Assembly: GCA_026119935.1 (NCBI GenBank)
Contig: JALRMH010000032.1
Coordinates: forward strand, 124,001-188,000
Source: Endothia cerciana
Taxonomy: Eukaryota; Ascomycota; Sordariomycetes; Diaporthales; Cryphonectriaceae
Length of the DNA: 64,000 nucleotides
Direction of reading: 5' to 3'
The notes under the pieces were generated by a model, which saw only the letters and a program-made list of their open reading frames with translations, ran no database searches and was not told the origin of the DNA. Positions 44,864 to 55,491 of the stretch are shown piece by piece; position 1 is the stretch's first letter; every line of letters starts with the position of its first letter. A program made the translations under genes and the position numbers.

Positions 44864-45654
44864 ATGGATATGGATATGGACATGAGCTCGACAACGTGTA
44901 ACCAGTCGGTAAGACAATCAGCCGATTTAGGCCACTCGAGGATAAGACCAGACTAACATGAAGCACCGACAGATGTTGTGGAACTGGTACACCATCGACT
45001 CGTGTGAGCATACTTCTCGTGTTTCCTCTGAACCAGAACGGGCTGCGATGTCCTCTGAGCACTCCCTCTCCGGCGACCCCAGCTGACACTATTCCTACTG
45101 GTATTGAAGGTTTTATCGCAGAATCATGGCACATCGGCAGCAACGGCGCCTTTGCGGCTACATGTATCGGCACTGTCCTCCTAGTGATGGTGATGGAAGC
45201 CCTGAGACGGCTCGGCAAAGAATTCGACGACTGGATCTTGCGGAGCTTCGAGGCAGGAGCCGCCAATCTTGACCCACCCCGTGTGCCAGAGCCTCTCCTG
45301 GACCAGACTGACGTTGGATCGACCAAGACCGGCAGTAAGATCGCAGTGACTGCAGCGATCCAGAATAGGCATTCTCGAACGGTTATGTTCCGCGCGTCGC
45401 CCCTTCAGCAGGCCATCAGATCCACCATTCATGCCATGGCCTTGGGTGTTGCTTACCTGGTGATGCTGTTGGTCATGAGCTATAATGGCTACATTATCAT
45501 TTGTGTGATCATCGGAGGCGGGCTCGGCAAGTTCTTTTGTGACTGGATGACAAGGCGTGTCATTGTAAAGGTCGGGGACGCGGTGAATGGTGTTGGTTCT
45601 GGAGAGGGTGCGGCTGCGAGGGGGGTCGATGAACCGAGCGTTTGCTGTGGCTAG
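44864..45654 (+). CDS. Ctr-family copper transporter
   Basis: Exons 44864-44908, 44973-45003, 45110-45654; 206 aa. Trimeric Cu(I) importer of plasma membrane or vacuole. Features: extracellular N-terminus with alternating Met ('MDMDMDM'), the fungal Ctr stretch 'MLWNWYTIDSCFIAESWHI' spanning exons 2-3, TM1 'GAFAATCIGTVLLVMVMEAL', a cytosolic loop, TM2 with 'HAMALGVAYLVMLLVM' carrying the M-x3-M copper-selective motif, and TM3 with the G-x3-G packing motif ('IIGGGLGKFF'). A 'CC' near the C-terminus could bind Cu(I). The 31-nt second exon and short first exon hid this gene from simple ORF finding; phases agree exactly. Short N-terminus fits the Ctr2/Ctr3 group. Paired with the divergent ferric reductase. 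Confidence 0.9.
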
Positions 45655-45728
45655 GCGGACAGGTGCAGTTATTCCCTCCAGCTCTTCCTGTCGGAAGAAC
45701 TTGAAACCATTGCTAATACGAGGCCAGG

Positions 45729-47368
45729 TCAGGCCTTCACGGTATTGCCCATTCCTCCCAGCTTTCGGATCTCCTCGGCCAGGGACACGCTGTTGCGATA
45801 ATATTTGGCTCCGGGCTTGCCGTTTGCCCTAGGTCCGCCGTTGGTCCCAGCCAACCTTGCCGCCTCCTCCTCTGCATGTCGTTCCTGCTCGCGGTTCCAC
45901 TCGAGGAGTTCCTGGCACATCCCTTCGAGCGTCGTCAATATGCCACGGTATCCGAGACCGCCCTGGTCGACGGGCTTGCGGGCCTCGTCCATGTTCCCGA
46001 CGAGGTGCGTGCAGATCGAGAACAGGCCCGGCTCCAGGTAGACAACGCCGCCGGGGAGTCTCGTCAGGACCCTGCCCAGCCAGGGGATTCTCGCGGGGAG
46101 AAGGTTGTAGAACTCGACCGCGTAGGCGAGCAGCAGCATGGGGACCGGCGGGACGCTGACCAGGCGGAACGGTGTGACCGCCAGGGACGAGATGACGTTG
46201 TAGAGGTCACCGTAGTAGATAGGCGGATTGGGGTCGGTCACGCAGAACGGCCGGCCGGCCTGGGGCGAGGAGGAGGACTCCGGGTCTGCAAGGACGGCCT
46301 CGAGCTGTAGGTGGGCCACGGCGCAGTTGATGCCATGCACAAAGCTCTGGATGATGTGCGTCACCCACCTGGTTCCGAAGTCAGCCAGACGAACGCCTCT
46401 CGCGCGGTAACAGGCGAGGTAAGGGGGCCCACTCACTGGGGATATGTCTGCATGTTGAGTGGCGCGCCGATGAGATTGTCGGTGGGATGACCGTACACGC
46501 CGTTCGCGGGCCGGATGCAGCCAGTCCTCAGCTGCTCTCCGTTGGCGCCACACACGATCCTCTCTGCCTTGGCCTTGGAGGCAGGATAGTTCCCAAAGAA
46601 GCCACTATGAGGCCGGATCGGACGGAAGAAGTCGGACTCGTCCAGGACCTGTGAGTAGTACGGGGGGAAATCATCAAGCCACCTCCACGGGGGCGCCCAG
46701 AACTCCACGGGGCGAATGCCTATGGAGGCGCTCGACGTCGATATGAAGACGTCGGCGCCCGCCCTTCGCGCGGCGGCGAGCACGTTCTCGGTGCCGCGGA
46801 CGTTGACGGACTCGCAGAAGCCGTTGACGAGCTCCGAGCGGGCCGAAGGGATGATCACCGCGGCGGTGTGAAAGACGGTCAGGGATAGGCCGGCGGCGGG
46901 TCCGTCCCAGGGCGCGGCGAAGGCAGCCTCCGTGGACTCGGCAGACGAGATGTCCGCCTTGAGGAACTGGACGCTGGCGGCCGGGCCGCCGAGCATGTCT
47001 TCCCGGTGGGGCTCCTGGAAGTCGACGATGCGGATGGTGCTCGGGGGCTGGCCCCTCTCGAGGAGCTGCAGCACGATGTACCCGCCGACAAGGCCCGAGC
47101 CGCCCGTGATGATGTATCGGCGGTGTAGCCTCGGCGGCAGCTGTGAGGCGTACGAGGCGGTGGTGATGGGCGCTCTGGAAAGTCGCTCGTACGTGGCCTT
47201 GACCTCCGGCTGCGTCCACCGTCGAGGGACGAGCTTCTCAAATTCTGGTGGCGTACTGCTGATGAGTCGGTTGAGATGGTGGAGATATAGTAGGAGGAGC
47301 GCCAGGAAAGTAAAGAATGTGAGAGCTGCCACACCACTGAGGTGGTGCCCTGCCAATGCTTCGGTCAT
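45729..47368 (-). CDS. Extended SDR, 3-beta-HSD / sterol-4-alpha-carboxylate dehydrogenase family
   Basis: Exons 47368-46437 and 46368-45729, 68-nt intron with CTGAC branch, 523 aa. NAD(P)-dependent membrane dehydrogenase of the 3-beta-HSD family (same family as Erg26). N-terminal TM anchor (about 10-31), Rossmann motif 'ITGGSGLVGGYIV' (89-96), acidic 'RIVDFQEP', Ser in 'STSSASIG' and the active-site Y261-x3-K265 ('YPASK'). Exon 2 opens with 'WVTHIIQSFVHGINCAVAHL', followed by 'FCVTDPNPPIYYGDLY' and the hydrophobic membrane section 'VPMLLLAYAVEFYNLL'. The C-terminus is longer than in Erg26, so a paralogue with another substrate is likely. An alternative acceptor nearer the donor would give an intron of only 38 nt and was rejected. 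Confidence 0.86.
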
Positions 47369-48077
47369 GATGGATGTCCTCCAGGCGTTCCTTTTGGTAT
47401 TCTAGGTAGTCTTGTGTTGAATCTCAACCGTGCATTGCTGAGGCTGTTTGTCATGCCATTATTGACTTAAGCCGTCAGTATTAGTAACGGAATTGAGGCC
47501 CCCCTCGGTCCCGGATCGTTTCGAAAATCCGGTTGGAAACAGGTGGGGTTGCATCAACCTTTTCCAATGCTCTTGCTTCGTTTCCTGAATATATCCGGAC
47601 ACAGGGGGGCGTCCCGAAGCCGCGTTACGACCCAATGCAACTCAATCTGGGTGGGTTGGGTTGGAGATGTGGGGAGCTACGAGGAGTTTCGAGTGTTTGC
47701 GAGGCGGCAGGGAGAAGAGGGAGCCAGCTTCATGGCGAGGCTAGCCAGCCACTGAGTCAGTTCTCAAGCATTGACAAGCAGCTAACATTAGACCATACGC
47801 CGCAGTAGATAAACTTCATTAAAGTGGCATGACATCGGCTCGAAGTTGACTGGACGTCTTTGGCACTCACTTGCCACGCCGACTCTAAGAAGCCTCTGAC
47901 AAGAACACAATGTTGAAGTTTTCTCAGGGCTAATTCTGTTGACAACAATCTCTAGCCAGTCCGTTATCGCTTGAACAGGACATTCACATTGAGAGCCGTA
48001 GAGTAGTGACGGTGGATCTCAGTCAGTCATGCGACAGTTGACAATGTTGCATACTAAGGCGCAAGGCGACTACACCA
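47369..48077. other. Intergenic
   Basis: Nothing recognised. Short frames around 47533-47808 have no domain. Confidence 0.45.
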
Positions 48078-48085
48078 TATAAATA
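48078..48085 (+). promoter_or_regulatory. TATA box (TATAAATA)
   Basis: Good TATA match 147 bp before the orphan ORF's ATG at 48225; supports that ORF being transcribed. Confidence 0.4.
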
Positions 48086-48224
48086 AACACCTTGCAAGCG
48101 TCCGCTATATGCCTCGACATCCTCCTCTCCCTCGTTCAGCCATACAGCGATCCGCCGAAGACCCAGGAAGAGCAATCCGAACATAGGATCGAGTTAGAGA
48201 TTGAGGTTAGGATACAGGACTACC

Positions 48225-48674
48225 ATGGGCCGAAGAAGCAGGCATGGAGGGCGGAGAGGAGGACAAGGATTACCGTTCACCATTTGGATCCAGGAGATTG
48301 AGAAGTACGTTGATTTTGAGAGCCGGGGGGCGTACCGTGCGGCCTTAGCGGACGGCAGCCTCGCAGACTTCATCGACGATATGCGGCACGGGCGGATACG
48401 GCGGAGGGTCATCGGCATGATAGTCGCTGGCCCACAGCAGGTAGCGACTCCTGCTGCTGCGGCCCGCGATGTTTCCGCGGGTAGAGGGCCTGCCCTGCCC
48501 GAGATGGTCGGTGCCCAGTTACAGCTGGTTCTTGATATGCTTGATGCGCAACAGAGGACGATTGATGATCTCGCCACCCTTACTGCCGCTATAGGGCGGT
48601 CTCTGCTTACTGATCGAGGGGACGGCGGTGGCGAGGGTCCCGGCGAGGGTAACGACGAACAGGCCGCACCGTAG
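48225..48674 (+). CDS. Hypothetical orphan protein, 149 aa
   Basis: Single exon. No family recognised. N-terminus is Arg/Gly-rich ('MGRRSRHGGRRGGQG'), then a compact amphipathic part ('FTIWIQEIEKYVDFESR', 'AALADGSLADFIDDMRHGRIRRRVIG'), an Ala-rich linker, a helical segment likely to form a coiled coil ('GAQLQLVLDMLDAQQRTIDDL'), and an acidic Gly-rich tail. Codon use is G+C-rich like its neighbours and unlike chance A+T-rich frames; a TATA box lies upstream. No signal peptide. The basic N-terminus and helical core could suit a nucleic-acid-associated protein, but that is a guess. Confidence 0.5.
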   Translation: MGRRSRHGGRRGGQGLPFTIWIQEIEKYVDFESRGAYRAALADGSLADFIDDMRHGRIRRRVIGMIVAGPQQVATPAAAARDVSAGRGPALPEMVGAQLQLVLDMLDAQQRTIDDLATLTAAIGRSLLTDRGDGGGEGPGEGNDEQAAP

Positions 48675-49594
48675 TTGCTTAATCTCGAGTTAGGTGAAAG
48701 GGATAAGAATAAGACATCGTTCCATTGTGCCACATGGACAACTTGCCTCGTTGAGCTCGTGCTTAAGCCCCTGAATCTTATACATCACTTACATAGCGTG
48801 ATACTTCCCTGTCCGCTATCACGCCGTGCTTTCAAAAGTAGTGAGCTAACAGTCTCGCTCGCCCTGTGACGATCTCTTCTAGCCAAACCATTATTCAACG
48901 ATTGCGATACATGAAGAAAAGGAGAATATAAAAAAGAAAAAAAGAGGAAGGGGATGAGGGGGAAGAGGCTTAAGAGAAGTATTCTTCTGTGGTAGCCAGT
49001 GCTGTTGGTCATTTGATAACTTTTGCGTCTTCTTTCAAGGCAAACATACCAATCATCTAGGTTTGGGTGTTCGCCGTCAAACATCGGGTCAGTCAGTATT
49101 GGTATCCTTCAGTGCACGACGACATAGGATTGGTCCGTATATCATTATCATGAATCTATAGGCATGATAATCCCGCGCCCTTCACCTTTCTTGTCCACTG
49201 TTGCGAAACATCGCTGGCAGTTCCATTGATCGCGGCCCCCTAACCTACTCGTCTGACCATCCCCTGCCCTTTCCTCAAAGTAATGATATTGCTGAAGATT
49301 CTAGGACTGGACTTCATCAATTCAAGGGTCCTTGGAATTCTGAAATCTAACTTGCGAAGTTACAGCTATCCGAACATGAAATGTGCAGTTGAGGATCGAA
49401 TACAAGCCTTATTAGATTACACCACCGTTGTACGTCGTTGAGTTACCAGTGGCTCACAAGAGACGGGGAAGCGTTTCAATCTCAATTCTGCCCCACCGAA
49501 CGCCCGAATGTGTTAGAACCCGATGCAACGTGGACGGTAGCACACCCTGTTTGTGACCGAAACTATAAACTGCAGAACGACACGCGTACCTCGA
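48675..49594. other. Intergenic
   Basis: About 900 bp between convergent genes. A purine-rich tract lies at about 48911-48975. Nothing else seen. Confidence 0.45.
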
Positions 49595-51069
49595 TCACGC
49601 CTCCTTCATGGCAAGGTTCTCGTTGTACTTGGCTCCCATCAGCCACCATAACCTTGGTGCCTCTCCATCCTCATGGCCCTCCTTAACGCTCAACAGAGAA
49701 TCCTTGCCGTTCTCGTCGACGGAGTATATAGCGGCAGAGGACTAGGTCACGTCAGCCTCCCTTCGTAATCGTAGGAAAAGGAGGAATTCCGGGGGGGGGG
49801 GGGGAAAGGGGTTCCTAACCATGCCCAATGTCAGATGAATGGCACCTTCGACTGCCTTCCATGGCTTGTAGACCTGAGAGGGTCTCGAGCCCTTCACCGT
49901 AGCCATGATGTTGCTGGCGACAACCTCGGCCTGGGCCATGGCAGCGCGGCCCATCTTGGGCCCTTTTGTATCGGCCACGTCGCCGACGGCAAACCAGTTG
50001 TCATTACCATCCGTGGAAGAATCAATCTGTAGCGAAGGGCGCACGCGGATTCTGCCGGATTCCGGGTCGATAGCGCCTGGAAGAATGTCCCTTAGCAAGC
50101 CAGAGTTTGGTGTCTGACCCGTGCATGGTATCTGGGAATGACCCATGTCAGCAAATATTATGGTCTGCAGGACGCTGCCCTAGATAGAGCGGGTAACATC
50201 GAGGGTTTTGCATCAAGAATCCGGCCTACCACCAGGTCAAAGTTCTCTAAAGAGCCGTCAGGAAGCTGCAAGGCCTGCATTTCCTTCCCCGACTTGTCAT
50301 TCACGGCCACGAGTTCTGGGCGCAACCCGAGACGGGTCTCGATCTTCAAATCCCTCATGCTCTCCATCGTTCGCTCGTGCAGCCTCTCACCATATCCGTG
50401 CATCAACCTCTCCCTCGAGTGGAAAATGGTCACGCTCTTGCTGGGGTAGAAGCTTGCGATGTCCGTCGCCAGCTCGACGCCCACCGCGCCACCGCCCACG
50501 ACTGCGATGGAGTCGGCCTCTCGGATCCTGGCCTGCATGGACCTAAGCTCCTCGCAAGCTCCATGTTTGTCGTCTGATTCAAGTTTTGAGGGGTAAGGTG
50601 ACGAGGTCCCCGATGCCATGACGAGGAACTCGCATCGTATCAGCTCCCCCGAGGCGAGTTTGACAGAGTCCCTTGTGATCTCGATGACTGTGTCCGTCCT
50701 CCTCTCGAAGATGCCTTCCGGTACACCGTTGCGGCCACTGCACAGGATCTCGTCGTACGGGATGAATGCTTTGGGCTCATGGCCGGGCACCACCGAGTAC
50801 CGAGGGAAGACGAATAGGAAGTTGAAATGGGTGTTCTTCTCGACCAGGACGACTTTATAATCGCCTGGCAGCGTCTCACATAGCCGTTTGGCCAAAAATA
50901 TCCCGGCGTAGGAGCCACCGACAATGACGATACTCTTCTGTGTTTCCTGGGCCTTGTAGGTGAAGCGGTGGATCAATGACCCGGGCAGTTGGACCATCCG
51001 CCTGCGCACGACAGAAAGAAGGTAAGGAAAGGCGAACCTGATGAGCGTGATAACATCCGCGAACGCCAT
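49595..51069 (-). CDS. AIF2/AMID-like FAD-dependent pyridine nucleotide oxidoreductase
   Basis: Exons 51069-50230, 50131-49820, 49741-49595; 432 aa. Two-dinucleotide-binding-domain flavoprotein like AMID/AIF2/FSP1, which oxidises NAD(P)H and passes electrons to quinones or oxygen. Seen: N-terminal hydrophobic region (about 5-20), FAD motif 'IVIVGGSYAGIFLA' (48-60), 'FNFLFVFPRY', NAD motif 'IAVVGGGAVGVELA', 'IPCTGQTPNS' at the start of exon 2, and the second FAD motif 'FAVGDVADTKGPKMGRAAMAQ'. Exon 3 ('AIYSVDENGKDSLL' ... 'LWWLMGAKYNENLAMK') restores the family's C-terminus; without that last intron (78 nt, with a C tract) the protein would end in unrelated Pro-rich sequence. Introns 98 and 78 nt. 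Confidence 0.9.
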
Positions 51070-52048
51070 GACTCTATGCCAAAATTCTATGCAGAACAGA
51101 CTATAAAACTAGGTGTTTCTTGACTCTGGTGGCGTGTTTAAAAACAATCTATTTCAACTTTCACAAGACAAGAAAAACGGACGCCCGTCTGATCCGAGCT
51201 ATCTTACTCTCCATGAGGCAGCCAGATGTGCGGACCTCCGAGCCGGTCCTTTCGAGGGGACGGTCGGGGACGGGGCTCGGCGTTCGGCCGCACCGGTTGA
51301 CAAGCAGCAGCAGAGAGTGGCCTGGGGTATTTACGGAGACAGACCCACGCGTCTGAGGCATTCCGATAAACGGACACATGTTCACGGCTTATCAGATCGT
51401 TAGCTGCAGGGGCTGGACCCGGCCGGAGTCTCCGAGGCCGACGAATAAGCCGATCGACAGGTTCGGGTAATCAAGTTGTGATCCTCCTGATCCCGATTTT
51501 CGGATATATGCAGGGCATAATTGAGCCTGTCCGGTGCATGCATGTCAGACTGGTTTTCGAGGACAGTTCTTCGAGGACTGCTTCGGACGTCACTAGAGAT
51601 ATGCCGGTACAGAGGTCATAGGAATACACAGATAGCGGGCAGGCTTAGCCAGGAGAACCTGGCCGATTAAATGTCCCGAATAAATTCCGGTACTTATATT
51701 GCACAAGGCCAGGTTATATACTCAGCTTCTTAGGGAAAAAAAAAAACCCTCATTACCCATCCTTCATGTACTGGAGGTATTCCTTGAGGTGGAGGCTGTC
51801 CATATTAGGAACACCATGTTGGCCAAAAGCAGTTCTGTTGGGCGTTTTCCTGGCTGCAATAGTGCCTTGCCCCGAGTCCCAAGCCCATGCGTCTCGTTCT
51901 TCAATCCAAGTTTGTTTTGTTTTGCTTTTTGAGACTTCTTCCCTCCTCTCTATTGCCTCGAATCTTCAGCTCCATGAACATCTCACATTTTAGTTATCAT
52001 TTTTCCTGAACAACACGCCGTACGAGACGACAGCGGATCCGTGACAAA
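51070..52048. other. Intergenic
   Basis: Divergent spacer between the AIF2-like gene and the NLR relic. No gene or clear regulatory site found. Confidence 0.45.
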
Positions 52049-55000
52049 ATGGAGGCTGTTGGCTTCGCTATCGGTGTCATCTCCCTTATTGGCACGTTCA
52101 AGGATTGCATCGATCTAATCTCAATAATATCAACCGCAAGTTCTATGGGAAGGGACTTCGCGATCTTAAGCGTTAAGTTGGATATCGAAAGGTCGCTTTT
52201 CCTACAATGGGCCGAACAAGTTAGGCTCCTCCAAGAAAATTATGACCGGCGTCTGGATGCCCCGAACACACAGAAAGTGGTCGTCAATATTTTAAACTCT
52301 ATCAAGGAGTTACTGAGCGAGAGCACAAACCTCCAACACCGATATGGCGTTGCGGCGCTTGAGGATCGACCAGCCCGAACACCCTCCGATCTTGAGCGGT
52401 CCTCGACTGGCACAGCTCAGCCATTACTTCAGAAGGCTTAGATTGAATGATGGGTCGTCCCGCAACGCTAGGTCGAATGAGAGTCCAGAATCAACACGCG
52501 AGGAAGACGAGGCCAACGATAAACATCACATCACAGAATCATCGCTAAACACGCGCTTTTGCTGGGTGGTCAAAGACAAAGAGAAATTCTCCAGCTTGAT
52601 CCAAGACCTTTCAGATCTAGTCAGGGACTTGAACGACATCGTACCTCTGATTCAGCCAACCTTGGCAGAGCTTCTGCAACAAGATCTCAAGCACATCCAG
52701 CGGGTCAGCCACCTCCAACTCCTTTATGGATGGTGTGAGAGACCACCATATTCCGTTTGTCCACCCGGTTCAAGAAAACATCGGCTAAAGGTGCCAGAAA
52801 CGAATACTGGAAAGCCTATGGTACAGAGTGGCCGAACAACGAAAAAAACAGCGTTTCCGACGTGCATTCTGGAACTTTTCAATGGGCTCTCAGCCCGTAG
52901 ACAGCCGATGCTGAATAGATGATCTATCTGAATGGGTTATGAACTGGCTCTGGAACATATTAGATCCACGGCAAAGTCGGCAGTGGGAAGACGGCGTTGA
53001 TGAAGTATCTCTATGATCATAGAGGCACTCGCTGACGACTTTCACAATGGGCCGAGCCCAAGTGAGTCATAACGCCCCATTTCTTCTTTTGGCATATCGG
53101 AACTCCTGAGCAGAAAACTCAGTATTGGCTGTTGAGAGGTCTGTTGTACCAAATGTTCAAGGATGACCCCGCTCTCATCCCAGATATACTACCTGAGATG
53201 TGGCGAGAGGCGCACCATGACGCCGGCTCGACCTCGTAGCCACAAGCAGCAGCGAAACTGGGTCTTCCAACTGAAGACGAAATGCTGCCCGCCTTTAGAG
53301 ACTCAAGCAGGACTCTATCACCACTGAGGTCTGTTTTTTCATCGACGGCCTTGACGAATTCTCCGGAGATCCCTTCCGATTAACCACTTTTCCTCGGCAA
53401 TCTTACCTCGGATAACGTCAAAGTCATTGTGTCAGGTCGGCCGATCCCTTCCTGCGTCCAAGCCTTCTCCCGGGGGCCAAAACTCCGAATCCAAGATCTC
53501 ACGCGGGATGACATCAAAACATACGTCCACGATACTATCGCAGGCCATCCGCACACCGAGGTCCTCATGGGCATAGACAATACCATCATTGGACAGATCC
53601 AGAACGAAGTGCTTGGAGAAGGCCTCTGGTGTCTTTCTCTGGGTAGTACTTGCGTGTTGATCGCTAATACAAGGGTTCGCCAACTGTGACTATCCCAAAG
53701 AGCTGCAACAGCAGATCGACGAACTGCCACCTAAGCTTGAGGGTGTGTTCAAGGACATACTGCACAGCTTCGACCCAAGATACCATAAACGGGCCGCGAA
53801 ATTCTTGCGTCTCTGCTACCATAGTACGGACCTGAGAATCCAGTCAAGCGATCTCTCACTTGGGATGTTTACACTGGGGTTAGCACTAGTAGATGCAGAC
53901 GATCTAGAAATCACCCGGCCCCGAGAACATCAGCAACTCCGGCTAATAGAAAGAGGCAAAAAAAATAAAAAAATACAGTGTGTTGGAAGCACGACTAAGG
54001 AGCAGGTGTTGTGGTTTGCTGGAAAATCAAATCTGGTTTGGGTAATACTTGGTGCTTCTGCCATGGGCCCATATCCGAAGCAGGATCAAACCATCAACTC
54101 GTCGACTCGACGGTCGAATTGATACACCGCACAGTTTTCGAATTCCTGAGAAACCCAAAGACCTGGACCCACAAGTGGCTTGCAAGTCCAAGACCAAAAC
54201 TTCTACCCGGATGCGATTCTCTTGAGAATGAGTTCTTATCTGATGTTGGCACCGGTAAATCGACCCTGGGATGTGCAGATGACGGAACTAGTCCAACAGA
54301 GTCTAACGCGGTCGGAGTACATGGACCGCGCACTGGGGGATGAGTATACGATCTTTCGGCGTCGCGCGTTGCCACGAGCTATGCTAGAGCTTGTCGACCT
54401 CCTGAAATCACTGGATCCAATGGAGGTCAACGATACAAGAACTGTTCCTCTATCAGACTATGTCAAGAAGCATTTTCGCACTTCGAAGAACGGTTCGCCC
54501 GACCTTGTGGTGAAGCTAGTCACTGAGATAGAGGGCATGGGTATCTCTCATCATCATGTACACGCCTCGTCGCCTTTGTTTTATCATGCCATCGAGTGAC
54601 CATTCTTCAATACTCTCTGCATTTGGAAATCTGATGATGCCGCCGTGTCGCACGGCATGGTCAACGAACTATTCGCAAGCGGCTGTGACCCCAATGAGGC
54701 CTTCATCACGTCCTCTACTGATGAGAGGACGACCCCATGGATGCACTGGCTCCATATTTTACTAAGACACTGTTGCTACGGAGCTGCATTGAACGCTTCC
54801 AAGATCACTGAACTCTTTCTAGAATCTGGAGCCGACGTCATCAGGCCCAGTGAGCGCGTTCAAAGAACCGATCTCATTAATATTAACGGTCGGACGGAGC
54901 ATTTATGGGGGAACAGTGGAACAGATGGATGTCAACCGCGAAGACGGAGGCTTCGACATGTCGCATCCATTCTTTGACGAGGACTTAGATAACGTGCAAG

Positions 55001-55266
55001 AGCTACAAGTTACGTGGGAGAACGAGAACATACGACTGCTGAGGAATGGCCGACACCAGGATCAGGGGACCATGATGGTTGGCGAGGATACCTTGCTCTC
55101 TAAGATGGTGGCCTGTCAGCATGAAAGAACGGGCCTTAAAAGGACCCATTGCTCGGAAATGCAAGTGGATCGATTCGCAGACGCAGACGGCGAAAGTGAG
55201 CATCAGGCGAAAAGACAGCGCTCTTTCGCTGCACTGGTGGTGGAGGAAGGGAAATCAGGAGTCTGA
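52049..55266 (+). pseudogene. HeLo-NACHT NLR-like gene (heterokaryon-incompatibility type), broken
   Basis: Fungal NLR layout in fragments. HeLo/prion-inhibition-and-propagation domain from ATG 52049 ('MEAVGFAIGVISLIGTFKDC', 'LFLQWAEQVRLL'); the frame then shifts near 52390 to continue the same domain ('PRLAQLSHYFRRLRL', 'FCWVVKDKEKFSSLIQDLSDL'). NACHT: Walker A 'HGKVGSGKTALMKYLYDH' near 52970-53020, preceded by an in-frame TAG and followed by TGA; Walker B 'CFFIDGLDEFSGD' near 53330; then a shift to 'VKVIVSGRPIPSC' and 'LRIQDLTRDDIKTYV'. Later frames give 'QQIDELPPKLEGVFKDIL', 'HRTVFEFLRNPKTW' and repeat-like 'VNELFASGCDPNEAF' / 'ITELFLESGADV', the last frame ending at 55264-55266. At least five frame changes or stops lack splice sites. 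A few could be introns, but the whole cannot be one intact gene. Confidence 0.75.
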
Positions 55267-55491
55267 GTTTAGGATTACCATGCTTGGGCTTTTTCTCCAA
55301 GGAAGCCTCCTCCCTCAAGTAATAAAATATTCCAGAACACTACTCCTCCAGCGAGGTCAAGGACTCCTGACTACCCTCCCACCCTCCCTCCACCCTCGCC
55401 TTTTCTCATCCCCAAAGCCCGCCTTAAACCTGTCCGTATCTATGGAGCCCGCAGGCCGGGCAGTGGCAAGAGCACCGCCGTCCTGCGCGGA

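Noticed and set aside
46399..46436. 38-nt intron in the SDR gene
   Set aside because: Too short for a fungal intron; the 68-nt version has a branch site and rebuilds the conserved junction.
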